A stretch of 52,183 nucleotides of DNA from CAZRRV01 sp045660865 (GTDB taxonomy: Bacteria; Bacillota; Clostridia; Oscillospirales; Acutalibacteraceae), in the NCBI GenBank assembly GCA_045660865.1, contig JAZREP010000026.1, positions 1-52,183 on the forward strand, given 5' to 3'. This document shows, in pieces, positions 8,600 through 16,713 of this stretch. The position numbers and the translations under genes are program-made. The first letter of the stretch is position 1; each line of letters begins with the position of its first letter. The notes below the pieces were generated by a model. That model did no database searches. It saw only the letters and a program-made list of their open reading frames with translations, and was not told the origin of the DNA.

Positions 8600-9170
8600 A
8601 TAACAAGACAGGTTGCATTTGTATTTCATTAAGTGCAGCTTGTGCGGCTTCTGGAATTTTACTGAAATCACAAACACAAGAGGTGCTTTTTGAGTTTGGT
8701 GCATCTTGGCAAAACGGCACAAAATAAATGTTTTTTGTGTTCATTAACATACCGATATTTTTAGCGCTGGCACTTAAAGCGTCGTTGCTTGAAACAGCAA
8801 TTAAAACTGGCTTGTTGTTTCTTAAATGCGCTTTTGCAGCCATTGTAACAGATGTGTCTGTGATACCACACGCAAGTTTGCCTAGTGTGTTACCAGTACA
8901 AGGGGCAATTATAAGTATATCTAATAAATTTTTTGGACCTATTGGTTCTGCTTGCCAAATTTCGTGTATAATTTTCTTATCACAAATGTTTTCTATTTTT
9001 TCTATAAAACTTTTTGCGGTTCCAAATCGTGTATCAGTGCTGTACGTGATAGGCGACATTATTGGATATATCTCAGCGCCAAGTTCTTTTAATTTTTCTA
9101 GTTGTACAACAGCTTTACTAAGGGTACAAAAACTACCGCATAAGGCAAAGCCAACTTTCACTGAATTCAT
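8598..9170 (-). CDS. dpaB: Dipicolinate synthase subunit B
   Basis: Flavoprotein-fold subunit of the dipicolinate synthase that, in the mother cell, oxidises dihydrodipicolinate to dipicolinic acid for the spore core. About 190 residues. Landmarks are VGFALCGSFCTL at the N terminus, ITDTSVTMAAKAHLRN and PIGPKNLLDILIIAPCTGNT, which match the DpaB/SpoVFB pattern. Start ATG 9170 is preferred because GAGGG lies 8 bases upstream; an in-frame GTG at 9185 would overlap the dpaA end. Immediately follows dpaA, so the two are co-transcribed. In Bacillus the pair is under sigma-K; no clear sigma-K box was seen here. Confidence 0.95.
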   Translation of the reverse strand: MNSVKVGFALCGSFCTLSKAVVQLEKLKELGAEIYPIMSPITYSTDTRFGTAKSFIEKIENICDKKIIHEIWQAEPIGPKNLLDILIIAPCTGNTLGKLACGITDTSVTMAAKAHLRNNKPVLIAVSSNDALSASAKNIGMLMNTKNIYFVPFCQDAPNSKSTSCVCDFSKIPEAAQAALNEIQMQPVLL

Positions 9171-9174
9171 TCGT

Positions 9175-9987
9175 TCATCCCTCACTTTTTAATATTTTTT
9201 CAATAGTTTCGTAAATGGCGGCCGCAGCCTCTTTTGGATAATATTTTCCGGGTATACTGGGGGCTATATTATAAGTGATATGTTTTTTATCACAGAAATT
9301 AAAATCAGTGCCGTATGGTGCTGAAGCAAGGTCTAAAATTTTACAGTCAGGCTTACAATTTTCAAGTTCTGCCTCGCTTAGCACCAGTGACGGTACTGTG
9401 TTGATAACAATATTGTAATCGTTTATAACTTCCTTAATTTTACCAGTTTCAGTCCACTGATATCCCAAAGCGCTCATTTTTAAATAGTCGCTTTGTTTTC
9501 TTGCTGTGATGCAAAAGGGAATACCCATATTATTTAAGTGTTTACAAAGTTCTTTGCCGATTCTGCCAAAACCTATTATCAAAACCTTGTTAGTTGGGTT
9601 TAAATCGTTTTTTAACAGTTCAACAGCACCATCTGAAGTTAACTTGGCATTCTTCATTAATAACATCTCATCAAGATAGTAATCAACTATGTGTATGTTT
9701 TGTTTTGCGGCTTTTTCTAAAATTTCGTTACCGATACTGCCGCCTAAAAAATAAGCGTGTTTATTTTGCTTGAAAATGGTTTCAAGTTTTGGTTGTTCTT
9801 CTGAAAAGGGCGCAAATAAATGCACACCGTCTTTTGAAATCGGCAATGGCATAATAATAACGTCATAAGTATTACATTCGTTTTTTGTAATGCGGTTATA
9901 AAGAATATCAATATGCCGATTTTTACTGTTTAACAGTTCATAAAGATGAATTTGGCGCAAATCTCCACCTAAAATTCCGATGTTCAT
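9175..9987 (-). CDS. dpaA: Dipicolinate synthase subunit A
   Basis: NAD(P)-binding subunit of dipicolinate synthase (SpoVFA), acting with DpaB during late sporulation. About 270 residues. The N-terminal MNIGILGGDLRQ and the central Rossmann loop IIGFGRIGKELCKHL (about residues 140-155) are typical. ATG 9987 has GGAGG 8 bases upstream; an in-frame TTG at 10005 lies before that site and is rejected. A terminator hairpin for cca ends only a few bases before this ribosome site, so dpaA either depends on readthrough or on a promoter inside cca. Confidence 0.95.
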   Translation of the reverse strand: MNIGILGGDLRQIHLYELLNSKNRHIDILYNRITKNECNTYDVIIMPLPISKDGVHLFAPFSEEQPKLETIFKQNKHAYFLGGSIGNEILEKAAKQNIHIVDYYLDEMLLMKNAKLTSDGAVELLKNDLNPTNKVLIIGFGRIGKELCKHLNNMGIPFCITARKQSDYLKMSALGYQWTETGKIKEVINDYNIVINTVPSLVLSEAELENCKPDCKILDLASAPYGTDFNFCDKKHITYNIAPSIPGKYYPKEAAAAIYETIEKILKSEG

Positions 9988-10003
9988 AAAAACTGCCTCC
10001 AAC

Positions 10004-10042
10004 AAAAAAGACTCATAGAATGATTATAGTTCATTCTATGAG
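10004..10042 (-). terminator. Terminator of cca, abutting dpaA ribosome site
   Basis: CTCATAGAATGA (10012-10023) and TCATTCTATGAG (10031-10042) form a perfect 12-bp stem with a 7-nt loop; read on the minus strand it is followed by TCTTTTTTG. It includes the cca stop codon and ends 4 bases before the GGAGG of dpaA. Confidence 0.8.
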
Positions 10043-11205
10043 CCAATCTTGTTTTTTGCTAACTCTAATAATACACTTTTTTCGTTTAATAAAGGATTTT
10101 CAATTACCGCCATTAAAAGACTGTGCAATGTTTTACCGACTTGCAAAGGTAATACTCCTAATTGTAAAAGCTCGTTTCCGTCTATTGCCAGCATTGAAAG
10201 GGTGTAGGGCTCGTCTAAATCTAATATTTCCTTTGCCAACAATTGTATTTGTTCTACGCTAATGTTGTTGAGTATCCCGTAAGCTTCAATCACCTTGTTC
10301 CACATTTTAGGTGGTATTTTTGATAAATGTATTTTGATTTCCACCTTGCTTGAAAGGGAAGGTTTTAAAAACACATTGTATATTTCTTGTGTTAATGCGG
10401 TTAGTTTGTTTGAAGCACGAAGTTCGTGCAAAAGTTCATAGGGTGTGGTGTTGCAAAGTTTACAGAATGCAGCATAGCGTATTTCCGGTGCGGAATCAAT
10501 ATGAATTAAGGCTGATATATCGCCCGCACTAATTTTAAGGAAATCAAGACCGCCATTTATAAGTAATGGCTGTAAGCTTTGCGGGAATTTACCGCATAAT
10601 GCTTTAGTTAATTCATTGAATATTCTCTCACGGCTTATTTTTTGCAATAAATCGGCGTTTTTAAAACAGGAAGATAATGTTTTAGTTTCGATTTCAAAGC
10701 CTAATGTAGCTGAAAATCTAAAAGCACGAAGTATGCGCAGGGCATCTTCGTTAAAGCGTGCGTCGGGATTACCGACTGTTTTAATTATTCTGTTTTCAAT
10801 GTCAGATAAACCACCGAATAAATCTATTAACTGTTCGCCGTTGTAGGCTAATGCGTTTATTGTAAAATCACGGCGGCGCAGGTCGTCGTTGATTGAATTT
10901 GAAAACTCAACATTAGTTGGATGCCTTGCATCGTTATAGTCGCCGTCAATGCGATAGGTTGTTATTTCAATTGGTAGTTGGTCGATTATAACTGTAACTG
11001 TACCGTGTTGTAAACCTGTTGGTATAGAATGTGCAAAAATTTCTTGAACTTCATTTGGTTTAGCGTTAGTTGCTATATCATAGTCAAGTGGTGTTTCGCT
11101 GCGAAGTAAATCTCGCACTGCGCCACCTACAATATATCCCTCATAACCGTTTGCTGTAAGTGTATCAAGAACTTTTTTTGCATGAGGAGCAATTTTCAAC
11201 TGCAT
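10036..11205 (-). CDS. cca: CCA tRNA nucleotidyltransferase / poly(A) polymerase family
   Basis: Class II nucleotidyltransferase that repairs or adds the 3' CCA of tRNAs. 389 residues. Motif A region YIVGGAVRDLL followed by DYDIAT carries the metal-binding acidic pair; RRRDFTINALAYN and EDALRILRAFRF (template and RNA-binding parts of the head) follow. No C-terminal HD domain is evident. The tRNA-Pro in this window already encodes CCA, so the enzyme may act mainly in repair, though other tRNAs cannot be judged. The stop codon lies inside the terminator hairpin. Confidence 0.93.
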   Translation of the reverse strand: MQLKIAPHAKKVLDTLTANGYEGYIVGGAVRDLLRSETPLDYDIATNAKPNEVQEIFAHSIPTGLQHGTVTVIIDQLPIEITTYRIDGDYNDARHPTNVEFSNSINDDLRRRDFTINALAYNGEQLIDLFGGLSDIENRIIKTVGNPDARFNEDALRILRAFRFSATLGFEIETKTLSSCFKNADLLQKISRERIFNELTKALCGKFPQSLQPLLINGGLDFLKISAGDISALIHIDSAPEIRYAAFCKLCNTTPYELLHELRASNKLTALTQEIYNVFLKPSLSSKVEIKIHLSKIPPKMWNKVIEAYGILNNISVEQIQLLAKEILDLDEPYTLSMLAIDGNELLQLGVLPLQVGKTLHSLLMAVIENPLLNEKSVLLELAKNKIGS

Positions 11206-11229
11206 TTTTTCACCAACTTTGTAAAATAA

Positions 11230-11261
11230 TTGTTTATTTCTGCCACAAAAAGTTATATAAT
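11230..11261 (+). promoter_or_regulatory. Possible sigma-A promoter of murC
   Basis: TTGTTT (11230-11235) and TATATA (11254-11259, 18-bp spacer) or the overlapping TATAAT (11256-11261, 20 bp) lie 33-40 bases before the murC start. Plausible, but the region is uniformly AT-rich. Confidence 0.4.
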
Positions 11262-11293
11262 AATATTGTTACATATATTAGGAGGTATCTGCC

Positions 11294-12670
11294 TTGAAAC
11301 TCTATAAACAAGAAGATGCAATTTTAGATAAAGTTAAACAAATCCATATGATAGGCATCGGTGGTTCAGGTATGTGCCCAATTGCAGAAATATTGCACTC
11401 TAAGGGTTACGAACTAAGCGGCTCGGATAATAACGAGGGTGACCCGTTAAAACGTGTTAAGGCGTTAGGAATACCTGTAATTATGGGACATAAACCTGAG
11501 AACGTGCATAATGCGCAAATGGTTATTCATTCTGCGGCAATACATGACGATAACCCTGAGATTGTAGAAGCCAAGAGATTGGGAATACCGGTTATTGAAC
11601 GCTCACATATTCTTGGTATGATTACACGAAAATTTGATAGAGTTATAGGCGTTTGCGGTACACACGGCAAAACAACCGTTTCTTCTATGATAACACAAAT
11701 TTTAATACAAAACAACTATAAACCTACTGCCGTTATAGGCGGTAAACTCCCATTGATAAATGCAAACGGTTTAGCAGGGGAGAGTGAGTATATGGTTTGT
11801 GAGTCCTGTGAGTTTGTAGACACGTTTTTACAACTTTCACCCGATATGTCGGTACTCCTTAATATTGATAATGACCATCTTGATTATTTCAAGACAATGG
11901 ATAATCTTTGCGCTTCTTTCAGCAAATTTGTGAATATGTCTAGTGTCGCTGTAGTTAACGGTGATGATGACTTAGTTAAAGGTGCGGTTTCAAATTTTAA
12001 AGGTGAAATAATCACCTTTGGTTTATCCGAAGCAAATGATTTCTATGCAAAGGATATATCGGATGGTGTTAGTGGAAAAGCCTTTTCTGTATACCATTCC
12101 GGAGAATTTTTGGCTGAAATTCAGCTTGGTGTTCCCGGTGCACACAATGTTTATAATGCTTTGGCTGCTTTTGCTGCCGCAAGTTATTACGGTGTAACTG
12201 CTGACGGAATAAAGTCATCTTTAGAGCAATTTGGTGGCGCAGGACGTAGATTTGAGCGCCTTGGAACCTATAATGGTATTGCAATTGCTGATGATTATGC
12301 TCATCATCCAACTGAGATAAAAGCCACACTTACAGCGGCAAAACAATTAGGATACAATAACGTAATTGCCGTTTTCCAACCTTTCACTTTTTCTCGTACA
12401 GCATTACTTAAAAATGAGTTTATTGATGCGCTTTCTATTGCCGATAAGGTTATTTTAACCGAAATTATGGGCTCTAGAGAAGTCAATGAAAGTGGTATAA
12501 CCTCTGAAGATTTGGCTGCAGGATTAAAAGACTGCGTCTGTGTTAAAGGCTTCAATGAGGTTTTAACAACCGCTATTTCAGTTGCTAAACCGGGCGACCT
12601 TATAATAACAATGGGTGGGGGAGATATTTACAAAGCTGCCCAAATGATTTGTAAGGAACTCCAAAAATAA
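11294..12670 (+). CDS. murC: UDP-N-acetylmuramate-L-alanine ligase
   Basis: Adds L-alanine to UDP-MurNAc with ATP, the first stem-peptide step of peptidoglycan synthesis. 458 residues. N-terminal Rossmann glycine loop MIGIGGSGMCPIAEIL, the P-loop GVCGTHGKTTVSSMI and DDYAHHPTEI in the third domain are diagnostic of MurC rather than MurD/E/F. The start is TTG, set 8 bases after AGGAGGT. It is monocistronic as far as the window shows and is followed by a spo gene with its own promoter signal. The gene ends in an AT-rich inverted repeat that includes the stop codon (AAAATAAAA/TTTTATTTT), perhaps a weak terminator. Confidence 0.96.
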   Translation: MKLYKQEDAILDKVKQIHMIGIGGSGMCPIAEILHSKGYELSGSDNNEGDPLKRVKALGIPVIMGHKPENVHNAQMVIHSAAIHDDNPEIVEAKRLGIPVIERSHILGMITRKFDRVIGVCGTHGKTTVSSMITQILIQNNYKPTAVIGGKLPLINANGLAGESEYMVCESCEFVDTFLQLSPDMSVLLNIDNDHLDYFKTMDNLCASFSKFVNMSSVAVVNGDDDLVKGAVSNFKGEIITFGLSEANDFYAKDISDGVSGKAFSVYHSGEFLAEIQLGVPGAHNVYNALAAFAAASYYGVTADGIKSSLEQFGGAGRRFERLGTYNGIAIADDYAHHPTEIKATLTAAKQLGYNNVIAVFQPFTFSRTALLKNEFIDALSIADKVILTEIMGSREVNESGITSEDLAAGLKDCVCVKGFNEVLTTAISVAKPGDLIITMGGGDIYKAAQMICKELQK

Positions 12671-12697
12671 AAATAGCGGCATTTTATTTTTGCGCTG

Positions 12698-12726
12698 TCA
12701 TAACTTATCCGTTTTTTGCATATTCA
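12698..12726 (+). promoter_or_regulatory. Possible sigma-E promoter of spoIVA
   Basis: TCATAAC (12698-12704), a 14-bp gap and CATATTCA (12719-12726) resemble the mother-cell sigma-E boxes (KMATATT and CATACAHT) in spacing, with imperfect matches in both. The implied start near 12733 leaves a 30-nt leader. spoIVA is a sigma-E gene in Bacillus, which supports the reading. Confidence 0.35.
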
Positions 12727-12762
12727 TAGTACAAATGAATGTGTAACTACGGAGGAATTTGT

Positions 12763-14241
12763 ATGACAAGCAATAATATTTATAAGGACATTGCTACCAG
12801 AACCGGGGGAGATATTTATATCGGAGTTGTTGGTCCGGTACGTACAGGAAAATCTACATTTATAAAGCGTTTTATGGATACTGTTGTTATTCCTAATATT
12901 AACAACGAGTACATAAAAGAACGCGCTAAAGACGAATTACCGCAATCGGCAGGTGGTCGTACTATTATGACAACCGAGCCGAAATTCATACCCGAGAATG
13001 CAATTGAAATACAACTTGACGAGGCTTCCTCCTTTAAAGTTCGCATGATTGACTGTGTAGGTTACATTGTACCAAGCTCATACGGATATATTGAGGATGA
13101 AGGTCCACGTATGGTTATGACACCTTGGTATGATGAGGCGGTTCCATTTAATATGGCGGCTGAAGTAGGTACCAAAAAGGTGATTAACGAACACTCCACA
13201 ATTGGTCTTGTTGTTACAACTGATGGTACAATCACCGATATTCCAAGAGAAGAATATGCCGAGGCCGAGGAAAGGGTTGTTTCAGAGCTTAAGGCAATTA
13301 ACAAACCTTTTGTAATATTACTTAACAGTATGTATCCAAATGCTGATGAAACAAAGGCTTTGGCAGAGGAATTGTCAAGCAAATATGGCGTTAGCGTTAT
13401 TCCTGCAAGTTGTATTGATTTAGATGAGAGCGATATCAAAAACATTATTGCACGAATTTTATTTGAGTTTCCCATACGCAAAATTGAATTTGCACTGCCA
13501 CTTTGGATTAACGCAATGGATAAAGACCATTGGTTGCGCAAAGAATTGTATGGCTGCTTAAAGGATAACTGCAACAATATTAAAAAGATAAAAGATATTG
13601 AACATTTATCTAAATTACTTTTAAACTATGAAAAAATCAAGAATTGCGCCGTACAGTCGGTTAATCTCGGTAATGGTACAGCAAGAATTGCTTTGGACGT
13701 TGACCGTGGCTTATTCTATAAGATATTGACCGAAACAACCGGTATGGTTATTGACGATGAACAAGAACTTATGAGAGGCCTTATAGAGCTTTCTAAGGTT
13801 AAAAAGCAGTACGAAAGAATTAAAAATGCCCTTGACCAGGTTGAATCAACAGGTTACGGTATTGTTATGCCGACCATTGAGGAACTGTCCTTGCAAGAGC
13901 CTGAAATCGTGAAGCAGGGAGGACGTTACGGAGTTCGTTTGCGCGCCTCAGCACCATCTATTCATATGATGAAAGCAAATATCACTACTGAGGTCAGCCC
14001 GATTGTCGGAAGTGAAAAGCAAAGCGAAGACCTTATTATGTATCTTTTAAAAGAATTTGAGTCAGACCCGATAAAGATATGGGATTCAAATATCTTCGGT
14101 ACATCACTTAATGAATTGGTTAATGAGGGGCTGCATTCAAAACTTGCAAGAATGCCTGCAGATGCGCGTATGCGTTTGCAAGAAACTCTTGAAAGAGTTA
14201 TCAATGAAGGCTGTAGCGGATTGATTTGTATAATATTATAA
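12763..14241 (+). CDS. spoIVA: Stage IV sporulation protein A (coat basement-layer ATPase)
   Basis: Cytoskeletal ATPase that polymerises on the forespore surface in the mother cell and anchors the spore coat. From ATG 12763, with GGAGG 8 bases upstream, the product is 492 residues, the same length as the Bacillus subtilis protein. Walker A GPVRTGKST places the lysine at residue 30, as in Bacillus. The Thr-rich loop GGRTIMTTEP and the sensor MIDCVGY follow, and the well-conserved C-terminal region ends near GCSGLICIIL. An in-frame ATG at 12739 lies upstream of the ribosome site and is rejected. Followed by a strong terminator. Proves the organism belongs to an endospore-forming lineage. Confidence 0.98.
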   Translation: MTSNNIYKDIATRTGGDIYIGVVGPVRTGKSTFIKRFMDTVVIPNINNEYIKERAKDELPQSAGGRTIMTTEPKFIPENAIEIQLDEASSFKVRMIDCVGYIVPSSYGYIEDEGPRMVMTPWYDEAVPFNMAAEVGTKKVINEHSTIGLVVTTDGTITDIPREEYAEAEERVVSELKAINKPFVILLNSMYPNADETKALAEELSSKYGVSVIPASCIDLDESDIKNIIARILFEFPIRKIEFALPLWINAMDKDHWLRKELYGCLKDNCNNIKKIKDIEHLSKLLLNYEKIKNCAVQSVNLGNGTARIALDVDRGLFYKILTETTGMVIDDEQELMRGLIELSKVKKQYERIKNALDQVESTGYGIVMPTIEELSLQEPEIVKQGGRYGVRLRASAPSIHMMKANITTEVSPIVGSEKQSEDLIMYLLKEFESDPIKIWDSNIFGTSLNELVNEGLHSKLARMPADARMRLQETLERVINEGCSGLICIIL

Positions 14242-14253
14242 TTGATATATTTG

Positions 14254-14281
14254 ATAAGGCGCCGTTTGGCGCCTTATTTTT
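14254..14281 (+). terminator. Terminator of spoIVA
   Basis: ATAAGGCGCC (14254-14263), GTTT loop, GGCGCCTTAT (14268-14277), then TTTT. A 10-bp GC-rich stem and T run make this a strong intrinsic terminator. Confidence 0.93.
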
Positions 14282-14308
14282 ATAAAACAGGCTTAAAAGG
14301 GGAAATAA

Positions 14309-14336
14309 TTGACAATATGTATCTATTGGATAAATA
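14309..14336 (+). promoter_or_regulatory. Secondary promoter of the recombinase gene
   Basis: TTGACA (14309-14314), 16-bp spacer, TAAATA (14331-14336). A second TTGACA 47 bp upstream of the main promoter suggests tandem promoters. Confidence 0.4.
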
Positions 14337-14355
14337 TATGTTTTTCGTATAAATA

Positions 14356-14384
14356 TTGACAAAAATGGGCCAATATGGTATAAT
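14356..14384 (+). promoter_or_regulatory. Consensus sigma-A promoter of the recombinase gene
   Basis: TTGACA (14356-14361), exactly 17 bp, TATAAT (14379-14384). Both hexamers are perfect, which predicts strong constitutive transcription beginning about 14391, 32 bases before the ATG. Confidence 0.85.
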
Positions 14385-14422
14385 ACCCCTATAAACCACT
14401 ATTTCCCGGAGGTGCTGTAAAT

Positions 14423-15460
14423 ATGGCTAATACATATGATGATGAAATAAATCGTAAGAATTTAATTAAGACTAAAGAAATTATTTCTGAATTACCTTTA
14501 TATGTTAATGATTATTTCATTGCGCGTAAATCTAACACTACATCTAAAACCAGATTATCTTATGCTTACGATTTAAAAAAGTTTTTTAATTGGTTACAAA
14601 TTTCTGTACCTTCGCTTGAAGCGTTACCTTTAAAAGAAATTTCTATTGAAATTATTTCTAACGTTACTGCCCGTGATATTGAAGAATATTTAGATTATTT
14701 ACAGTCTTTTGTTGAAAATATCAATAATGAAGTTACAGTTGCTCGTAAACTATCCTGTTTATCATCATTTTTTGGTTATTTAGTACGACATGATTATATA
14801 ACAGCTAATCCTTGCGACAAGGTTATGAAGCCAAAATTAAACAAGGACAATCGAATTATTAAGTTATCACCTGACGAGGTTGTGCGCTTTTTAGATGCGA
14901 TTGAATTTGGTTGTGAAAAAATGTCACAACGGCAGAGAAGTTACTTAGAAAATACACGCCAACGTGATTTAGCCATTGCAACACTCTTATTAGGTACAGG
15001 TATACGTGTATCTGAATGTGTTGGTTTAAATCGCAAGGATTTAGACTTTGAAAACTGCAAAATAAACCTTTTACGTAAGGGTCATAAGCGCCAATTTATC
15101 GCTATGGGAGATGAAGTTATGGATGCTCTCAAAGGCTATCTTGAGGTGCGCGATATGATTACTGCGCGTGATTCAAAAGACGAAGATGCTTTGTTTTTAT
15201 CTACTCAAAAAACCCGAATGGGCGTACAAGCAATAGAAAATATGATAACTAAATATGCTAAATTAGTTGGCACTCGTGAACATATTACTCCCCATAAACT
15301 TCGCAAAACCTACGGTACAGAGCTTTATAACGAAACCGGCGATATTTATCTTGTTGCACGTGCACTCGGCCATGAGAGTGTTAATACAACTAAAGACCAC
15401 TATATCGCCGATAATGAAGACAGTTTATTAAAAGCAAGAAATAAAGTTAAACTACGCTGA
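14423..15460 (+). CDS. Tyrosine recombinase (XerC/XerD-like)
   Basis: Site-specific DNA recombinase of the phage-integrase family, 345 residues. N-terminal SAM-like core-binding domain about residues 25-125; catalytic domain with Arg195 (GTGIRVSE), Lys219 (LRKGHKR), His291 and Arg294 (HKLRKT), His317 (GHESVNTT) and nucleophile Tyr327 (DHYIAD), so all catalytic positions are present. AGGTG-type ribosome site after CGGAGGTG. The N-terminal domain is longer than in typical XerC/D (about 300). No phage genes or excisionase are adjacent, so a housekeeping Xer role or a residual integrase are both possible. Its 3' end overlaps the convergent permease gene by 9 bases. Confidence 0.9.
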   Translation: MANTYDDEINRKNLIKTKEIISELPLYVNDYFIARKSNTTSKTRLSYAYDLKKFFNWLQISVPSLEALPLKEISIEIISNVTARDIEEYLDYLQSFVENINNEVTVARKLSCLSSFFGYLVRHDYITANPCDKVMKPKLNKDNRIIKLSPDEVVRFLDAIEFGCEKMSQRQRSYLENTRQRDLAIATLLLGTGIRVSECVGLNRKDLDFENCKINLLRKGHKRQFIAMGDEVMDALKGYLEVRDMITARDSKDEDALFLSTQKTRMGVQAIENMITKYAKLVGTREHITPHKLRKTYGTELYNETGDIYLVARALGHESVNTTKDHYIADNEDSLLKARNKVKLR

Positions 15461-16624
15461 TAAGCATTGCATAGGGTTTTGCTTTGCCGCAGATATTGCG
15501 GGTAATATTCCAAAAACACACCCTACAGAAACCGATAAAAGTATTGCATATACAAATAGCTTTATATCTATAATTAAATTAAATCCAAGGCTTAAGTTTA
15601 AAATTGTAAATGCATATGCTGTTATGGCAATACCCGCCAAACTTCCCAAAACAGTTATAATAATTGCTTCTAATAAAAATTCAAGTAATATATCTGTGAA
15701 TTTTGCGCCGATTGCTTTTTTAATTCCAATTTCTCTTTTGCGTTCATTTATTGAGGAAAACATTGTTGTCATAACTGCTATTCCGGCAACTAAAAGTGTA
15801 ATACTTGCAATAATAAATAAAATAACCGATGCATAATTTAAAATGTTGCTAAAATTCTTTCGTTGGTCAGTTAGATTGGTATACTTAATGTTATTGGAGC
15901 CTTTTTTAGAATTAAGCATATCAACTAATGCTGCAGCACCACTTTCCAAATCACTTGTGTCCTTTAATTTTAGACTGATTTGGCTTATTTTTTCGCTGTT
16001 TAGTGTTTCTTGCATTGCTGTGTATGGGATATAAATAATTTCAGGAATAAATTCTCCTGCAACATTTTCTAAAATACCGCTTGAATGTTCTATTACTCCG
16101 ATTATTTTATATTTATCTGAGTTTTTCTTAAAACCTAATGAAATGTTTTTTCCTATAGCGTTACCGTCAAAGTATTTATCAGCTGCCTCTTTGGAAATTA
16201 AACAGGATTTTATTTTTTCGTCAACTTCCCTCTTCCCTATTTCTTCGCCATCAATTATTTCAATATTCAATACACTTTTGCAGTCTGTGCCCACACCCCA
16301 AATTAGGGCGCTGTCAGAGCTATCATTCGCCATAAAACTGCCAAATTCAACAATTGTTGGTGAAGCATAAACAACAGACTTGTCGTTTTCCAGGCGCTTT
16401 AAATCGTTACTATCTAAATAATCGCCTTCGTTGTTTCCTGCACAACTTATTGTTATACCATCCATTCCAAGGGCATTAAGTTCGCCCTCTAAAAGCTCTT
16501 TTGCAATCTCAGAAGCTTTTAAAATGCATATAACGGAACTAACACCGATTGCAACACTTAAAATTATTAAAAAACACCGCAAAGGTCTGCGGAACATACT
16601 GTTAAATACTGATTTTAATTTCAA
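15452..16624 (-). CDS. FtsX/MacB-type ABC transporter permease
   Basis: Membrane permease of the FtsX/MacB family, about 390 residues. An N-terminal transmembrane helix (FLIILSVAIGVSSVICI) is followed by a large extracellular MacB-like core domain (about residues 40-260) and three C-terminal helices, with INERKREIGIKKAIGA in the cytoplasmic loop, a hallmark of the family's coupling region. Such proteins usually couple an ATPase to export or to cell-wall enzymes, but no ATPase gene is next to it. TTG 16624 is chosen because AGGTGAT lies 6-7 bases upstream; GTG 16633 would be within that site. Downstream of a terminator, so separately transcribed from the radical SAM gene. Confidence 0.85.
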   Translation of the reverse strand: MKLKSVFNSMFRRPLRCFLIILSVAIGVSSVICILKASEIAKELLEGELNALGMDGITISCAGNNEGDYLDSNDLKRLENDKSVVYASPTIVEFGSFMANDSSDSALIWGVGTDCKSVLNIEIIDGEEIGKREVDEKIKSCLISKEAADKYFDGNAIGKNISLGFKKNSDKYKIIGVIEHSSGILENVAGEFIPEIIYIPYTAMQETLNSEKISQISLKLKDTSDLESGAAALVDMLNSKKGSNNIKYTNLTDQRKNFSNILNYASVILFIIASITLLVAGIAVMTTMFSSINERKREIGIKKAIGAKFTDILLEFLLEAIIITVLGSLAGIAITAYAFTILNLSLGFNLIIDIKLFVYAILLSVSVGCVFGILPAISAAKQNPMQCLSA

Positions 16625-16672
16625 AATTATCACCTAAATGTAGTATTATCACTCAAAGTGAATTTATTATAT

Positions 16673-16713
16673 AAAGAAAGAACTGTGCTAAAATTTTGGC
16701 ACAGTTCTTTTCT
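16673..16713 (-). terminator. Terminator of the typA-exonuclease-radical SAM operon
   Basis: AAAGAACTGTGC (16677-16688) pairs exactly with GCACAGTTCTTT (16699-16710), 10-nt loop, followed on the minus strand by CTTTATA. It starts right after the radical SAM stop codon. Confidence 0.75.

Noticed and set aside
13062..13577. 171-codon minus-strand frame inside spoIVA
   Set aside because: Shadow of the strongly conserved SpoIVA coding sequence.
14309..15460. Prophage or integrative element starting at the tyrosine recombinase
   Set aside because: No excisionase, phage structural genes, tRNA target or flanking repeats near it; neighbours are spoIVA and a permease.
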